A DNA stretch of 26,551 bases from a virus. The DNA lies in the IMG/VR virus record IMGVR_UViG_3300046009_008275, positions 1-26,551 of that record; one strand, 5' to 3'. Every line of letters begins with the position of its first letter. Positions within the stretch are counted from its first letter, which is position 1. Under the pieces are notes generated by a model that made no database searches, was not told the origin of the DNA, and saw only the letters and a list, made by a program, of their open reading frames with translations. The position numbers were made by a program, and so were the translations under genes. This document shows, piece after piece, positions 23,292-26,551 of the stretch.

Positions 23292-23825
23292 ATGAGCTGT
23301 TTAACAACAGGTTTAACAATAGATTGCGCAAACGCCTGCGCTGGTGGTTTAGCTAAGTTTTGGGTGGCTTCGAAAGAAGATGTATCCGCTTTGAATATCA
23401 CGGCTGGCGAAATTGACACAATCACAATGGTAGGAGCGACAAAATTTTATGAGTTTGAACCTTACCAAGAAACTGCAAACTTCACCGAGACTGGCGAAAG
23501 AGTAAACTGTAATACGGTTATTACTCAAACTTTAGTTGCTATTTTTCCATGCCACGCTTTGGCAACGAGAGAGGCAATTAAGGAGCTGCAAGATTGTTGC
23601 TGCGGTTTTATCGTAATCCATGAGGAGAACAACGGTACTCGCTGGATGTGGGGCGCTCCAGACGCTTTGACAACTTTGGGAATTGCTTACCCTGCTCAGC
23701 TGACAAACTTCGAAACAGTTACAGGAACAGCTATTAACGACCAGAACCAATCGACTATTACTTTAACGTCAAGAGGTACTGTCCAAGCAATTCCAGTTGC
23801 TTCAACTGTTACTATTCCAGTCTAA
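23292..23825 (+). CDS. probable major tail (tube) protein
   Basis: 177 residues. It starts with a Cys-rich segment (LTIDCANACAGGLAKFWVAS), followed by FYEFEPYQETANFTETGERV, TQTLVAIFPCHALATREAIK and DCCCGFIVIHEENNGTRWMW, then a Thr/Ser-rich end. The strand-helix pattern with NFTETG and the following TQTL strand matches tail tube proteins of Bacteroidota phages as I remember them. It is followed by a strong terminator, as befits a highly expressed structural gene. It sits with the head genes rather than beside the tape measure. Capsid decoration is the alternative. Confidence 0.6.
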   Translation: MSCLTTGLTIDCANACAGGLAKFWVASKEDVSALNITAGEIDTITMVGATKFYEFEPYQETANFTETGERVNCNTVITQTLVAIFPCHALATREAIKELQDCCCGFIVIHEENNGTRWMWGAPDALTTLGIAYPAQLTNFETVTGTAINDQNQSTITLTSRGTVQAIPVASTVTIPV

Positions 23826-23851
23826 TTTTTGGATTTTGGGGAATTCATACG

Positions 23852-23884
23852 GAGGGGGAGGGTTTTTATCCTTCCCCTTTTTTA
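23852..23884 (+). terminator. intrinsic terminator after the capsid/tail tube genes
   Basis: GGGGAGGG at 23855-23862 pairs with CCTTCCCC at 23870-23877 (one G-U) around a 7-base T-rich loop, followed by six T (23878-23883). The stem is strong for this A/T-rich genome. It probably partly ends the abundant capsid transcript so that portal and connector are made at lower levels. Confidence 0.85.
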
Positions 23885-23902
23885 AATTAAAAATCTGTTT
23901 TT

Positions 23903-24103
23903 ATGTTTAAAGTAAAAGAAAAATTTATCGATTGTACGGTTTATAATACGAATTTTACCGTACATTTGTCTAAGGCAAGTCAGGAGCAGCTCGAGCACTT
24001 ATATCACATAGGTTTCAAGGGCGTTGAATTGGTAGGAAAAAAGCCAAAAAATAAGGCTGTAGACAACTTTAAAGCAGAATCGACAGACAATAATAATGAG
24101 TAG
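23903..24103 (+). CDS. hypothetical small protein upstream of the portal
   Basis: 66 residues. Strand-like start (MFKVKEKFIDCTVYNTNF), then a helical segment (LSKASQEQLEHLYHIGFKGV) and a Lys-rich, disordered end (KKPKNKAVDNFKAE). Genes of this size and shape are often found between capsid or tail tube and portal genes in Bacteroidota phages, but no function is known to me. It overlaps the portal start by eight bases. Confidence 0.6.
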   Translation: MFKVKEKFIDCTVYNTNFTVHLSKASQEQLEHLYHIGFKGVELVGKKPKNKAVDNFKAESTDNNNE

Positions 24104-25487
24104 AAGAAAAGCCGTTATATCGGGCGAAAATAAGCCAAAACAAGACGTCTATGCGTGGGGCTCTCTCAATTCGGGAGTGCATCCCTTCAAAGTAGACGAT
24201 ATTTTCAGAGAACCGTCAAAAGAAATTTTAGATCGGACGGTCTGGGAATATGTACCCTTTAGCACTTATGATCTTTGCAGGCTCGACCGATTGCAGGCTA
24301 TTTGCAATAATAGCCCGACAACGGCTGGCATAATTCAACAAAAAGTAAATTATTTCGGTGGCGATGGCTTTTATACGGTTTCTGCGGCTACAATGTCAAT
24401 GCTTGCGAGCTTAAAAACAGCAAAATCAGAGGCGGCTGAAATAACGGAAGAGCAGATCCAAAGTTTAAATGATTGGTTAACTTTATTGACTCCAGAGGGG
24501 TTAAATGTCGAGGAGCTTACAGCTAAAATTTGCAAAGATTTTGCGAGCTTTGGCAATGCCTTTATCGAAGTTCAGCGGATAAAAGTAGGTCAGACAAAAA
24601 AGTATTATTTGCGCTGTTTGCCGATTAACTGGTGCCGACCTCGAAAGGCTGCAAAGGATAGCATTTATCCTACTCATATAGGTGTCTCAGACGAATTCGA
24701 GGAGGCGTGGGAGATCACTCCGCAAAATGTAACTGACCTGCCTATCTTTCCAGCTTTTGAAAAAATCGGAGGGGTTGAAAAGTCAATAGTTCACTTAAAA
24801 AATTATGAGCCGACTTTGGTTTATTGGGGCATCCCTGACTGGGTGAGCGCAAAGATATGGGCAGAGCTTGAATATAGGATACCAAAATTTAATCAAAGCA
24901 AGTTCGAAAATGGTTTCACTCCTTCGGCTATTATTTCGCTGTTTGGCTCAGCCAATCAAGAGGAAGCTCAACAAGTAGTTCGAGCAATGAAGGAATGTTT
25001 TACTGGCACTGGGAATAATAGCAAAATGTTTATTCAGGCTTTGAGAGATCCGACTTATAAAAGCGACGTTCAAGTTTTGAATAGCAGCAATGAGGGCGAA
25101 TTTTTGAACTTACAAAATATGGCTCAGACTAATATCATTGCAGCACATAGATGGTCGGTGTCGCTCACGGGACTTCGAACAGCTGGAAGCTTAGGAACAA
25201 ATCAACAAATCCGCTCTGAGTTCGACATTGTTTATAATACGGTCATTCGTCCGATGCAAAGATTGTACCTTACAAAGTTCCTTAATCCAGTTATCCAAGA
25301 CGCGGGCAAATGGCTCGGCTTTGACTGGTCCAATATTGCGCTCGATATAGCGAAGCCAATGCCAGTGAGTTTTGCTGGGGATATTCCGATCAAAGATATT
25401 TTGACCGTTGACGAGATGAGAGCTGAGTTAGGGTTTCAACAAATAGAACAAGAGCAAAATAATACAGAAAATGCAGACACTAATTAA
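24096..25487 (+). CDS. portal protein
   Basis: 463 residues. The N-terminal part has LDRLQAICNNSPTTAGIIQQ and GGDGFY, then KICKDFASFGNAFIEVQR, typical of portal wing and stem regions; AKIWAELEYRIPKF precedes the helical stem; TGTGNNSKMFIQAL and EGEFLNLQNMAQTNIIAAHR are the crown-side helix and active-loop region of PBSX/Bacteroidota portals. It forms the dodecameric gateway for DNA and binds terminase. It lies downstream of the capsid gene, the reverse of the common order. The end overlaps the connector gene by 17 bases. Confidence 0.85.
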   Translation: MSRRKAVISGENKPKQDVYAWGSLNSGVHPFKVDDIFREPSKEILDRTVWEYVPFSTYDLCRLDRLQAICNNSPTTAGIIQQKVNYFGGDGFYTVSAATMSMLASLKTAKSEAAEITEEQIQSLNDWLTLLTPEGLNVEELTAKICKDFASFGNAFIEVQRIKVGQTKKYYLRCLPINWCRPRKAAKDSIYPTHIGVSDEFEEAWEITPQNVTDLPIFPAFEKIGGVEKSIVHLKNYEPTLVYWGIPDWVSAKIWAELEYRIPKFNQSKFENGFTPSAIISLFGSANQEEAQQVVRAMKECFTGTGNNSKMFIQALRDPTYKSDVQVLNSSNEGEFLNLQNMAQTNIIAAHRWSVSLTGLRTAGSLGTNQQIRSEFDIVYNTVIRPMQRLYLTKFLNPVIQDAGKWLGFDWSNIALDIAKPMPVSFAGDIPIKDILTVDEMRAELGFQQIEQEQNNTENADTN

Positions 25488-26109
25488 GCCAGCTGAGGTA
25501 GTCAATACGGGAATTTATCGACCTGCTCCAGTTACGGCTCGTTTCGATGTTAATCAAATAAGCCCTCACATTAAGGATAGTGAAGAAAGGTTTATACAGC
25601 CACTTCTGGGGCTTGCCTTATACAATGATATGATCGCTCAACAAAATCCCTTAGAGAGCAATTATAACCCAGCTGTCGGGGCAATAGTTAATAAGTTTAT
25701 TGCGCCTGCTCCTGCAGTATATGAAACGCTTTGGACTGACTTTTTGCTGAGATATACTGCTTATGCTGTTTACTATGAAGTATTGCCTTATTTGACTATT
25801 CAAGTAAGTAGTAAAGGTATTTATCAAAATGACAGTGAGTTCGCTCAAAATGCAGGTGTATCTGGCGTGCGCTTTCTGCAAGACAATATGATGCAAAGGA
25901 TTGACAATTTAAAGCCACTGATTGAAAACTTCCTTTGCGCTAATAAAACGCTTTTGCCTTTATTTGACGCTAAAAATTGCCCTTGCGAGGACGATTGTGG
26001 GCACTGCCATACAAACTGTGGATGCGGATATTTTAATATGACTGGCAAGCACTGCCATACCTGCGAAACGAAAAAAAATACTTCAACTAATATAATATTC
26101 TACTCATGA
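25471..26109 (+). CDS. head-tail connector/adaptor protein with Cys-rich C-terminus
   Basis: 212 residues. Residues 1-155 (TARFDVNQISPHIKDSEERF; IQPLLGLALYNDMI; DFLLRYTAYAVYYEVLPY) resemble the helical adaptor family that follows the portal in Bacteroidota phages (DUF6712-like). Residues 156-200 form an added tail with nine Cys (156, 170, 172, 176, 179, 183, 185, 195, 198) and His 178, 180, 194 and 196, which could hold two zinc ions or an iron-sulfur site. The basic body bridges portal and tail. It overlaps the portal end and shares ATGA with the next gene. The adaptor call is by family memory and position. Confidence 0.65.
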   Translation: MQTLIKPAEVVNTGIYRPAPVTARFDVNQISPHIKDSEERFIQPLLGLALYNDMIAQQNPLESNYNPAVGAIVNKFIAPAPAVYETLWTDFLLRYTAYAVYYEVLPYLTIQVSSKGIYQNDSEFAQNAGVSGVRFLQDNMMQRIDNLKPLIENFLCANKTLLPLFDAKNCPCEDDCGHCHTNCGCGYFNMTGKHCHTCETKKNTSTNIIFYS

Positions 26110-26551
26110 ACATAGTAAAACAATCGACTGGGAACGTCGTATTAACGGATGCCGCTGGCAATATCCAAAAGGTTTTTGTTAATGTCAATGCCTTAGACGT
26201 AAAAGGGACGGACGAAGTAATCGTTAAATTTGGCTTTAATCAATGGCACTCTTTATTTGCCAGCCAGATTGCTAACACTCAGGTCGAGCCAGCTTCTGCA
26301 GTTGCTTTTTCTGGCAATGCTTATGATTTGGTCGCTTTACTTTCAAGCTCTTTTTTTTTTGAGTTAAATGGGGGCGGTGGATCTCAGGATTTAGCGGACG
26401 TCCTCGACATTGGCAATACAAGCGGTCCTAATCCAATTATTTTCGATGCTGGTTATGGAATAATATTCGACAACAATTCCAGATTGCAAGAGGGCACAAT
26501 CGATGCAGGCTTAGGTGGGTTAAAAGGTATCGCAGAAATATGCGGACTCGT
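26106..26551 (+). CDS. partial structural, possibly fibre-like protein, C-terminus off window
   Basis: 148 codons are open from the ATG at 26106 to the window end, starting MNIVKQSTGNVVLTDAAGN. The first 80 residues look like a compact beta domain (VKGTDEVIVKFGFNQWH), then a glycine hinge (NGGGGSQDLADVLDIGN) leads into a repetitive segment (PIIFDAGYGIIFDNNSRLQE) of the kind that opens phage fibre or spike proteins. A T10 run at 26351-26360 encodes FFF and is prone to indels. It overlaps the connector stop by ATGA. Assignment to fibres is tentative. Confidence 0.5.
   Translation, partial: MNIVKQSTGNVVLTDAAGNIQKVFVNVNALDVKGTDEVIVKFGFNQWHSLFASQIANTQVEPASAVAFSGNAYDLVALLSSSFFFELNGGGGSQDLADVLDIGNTSGPNPIIFDAGYGIIFDNNSRLQEGTIDAGLGGLKGIAEICGL

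Noticed and set aside
26351-26360. T10 run as a second programmed frameshift
   Set aside because: The zero frame continues sensibly to the window end, so there is no sign that an alternative frame is used; it is only a likely indel site.

Overview
The window reads as part of the genome of a tailed, probably siphovirus-like phage that infects a member of the Bacteroidota. It carries a nearly complete virion set: small and large terminase, portal, ClpP-type prohead protease, major capsid protein, connector, tail tube, tail assembly chaperone, a 1118-residue tape measure and baseplate-like proteins. Start codons lie in A/T-rich leaders without Shine-Dalgarno sequences. Several intergenic gaps hold matches to the Bacteroidota -7 promoter box TAnnTTTG. 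The terminase, capsid, tail and connector proteins resemble those of Flavobacteria/Bacteroidota phages. I saw no integrase, repressor, tRNA, CRISPR array or insertion sequence, so lifestyle cannot be judged.

Layout. (1) 1-197: the start of a minus-strand gene, divergent from everything else, with candidate promoters for both directions in 198-270. (2) 271-897: a cell-wall enzyme. (3) 894-4433: a tightly packed DNA-modification operon, ParB-like protein - DpdA - QueC - QueD - QueE - FolE, mostly joined by short overlaps. (4) 4436-6617: two small genes, one with a phage-type conserved domain, then both terminase subunits. (5) 6627-16935: an SSB, a tail assembly chaperone with a T9 slippery site and a -1 frame extension, neck and tail proteins, and the tape measure. 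(6) 16947-20325: small accessory genes and a lysis or envelope cluster (SPOR-like secreted protein, small membrane proteins, GH73 glucosaminidase), including a 207-base structured noncoding stretch at 19168-19374 and a 57-residue gene. (7) 20326-20466: promoter-like boxes and an intrinsic terminator. (8) 20467-26551: head module (protease-scaffold, Ig-like protein, major capsid), tail tube protein, terminator, small gene, portal, connector with a Cys-rich tail, and the start of a fibre-like gene that runs off the window.

How the genes work together. FolE, QueD, QueE and QueC together convert GTP to preQ0. DpdA, a tRNA-guanine-transglycosylase relative, would exchange guanines already in the phage DNA for preQ0 (or a pathway intermediate), protecting it from restriction. 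No QueF or Gat-QueC is present, so preQ0 is the predicted modification. The modification genes run straight into the terminase genes on the same strand, consistent with DNA being modified after replication and before packaging. The ParB-like protein fused into the head of this operon by a 4-base overlap is the most interesting element: ParB domains of this type are usually associated with DNA methyltransferases, and here it may help target the transglycosylase.

The gene order is unusual for a tailed phage: terminase is followed by tail genes, and head genes including the portal come after the tail, with the portal downstream of the capsid gene.
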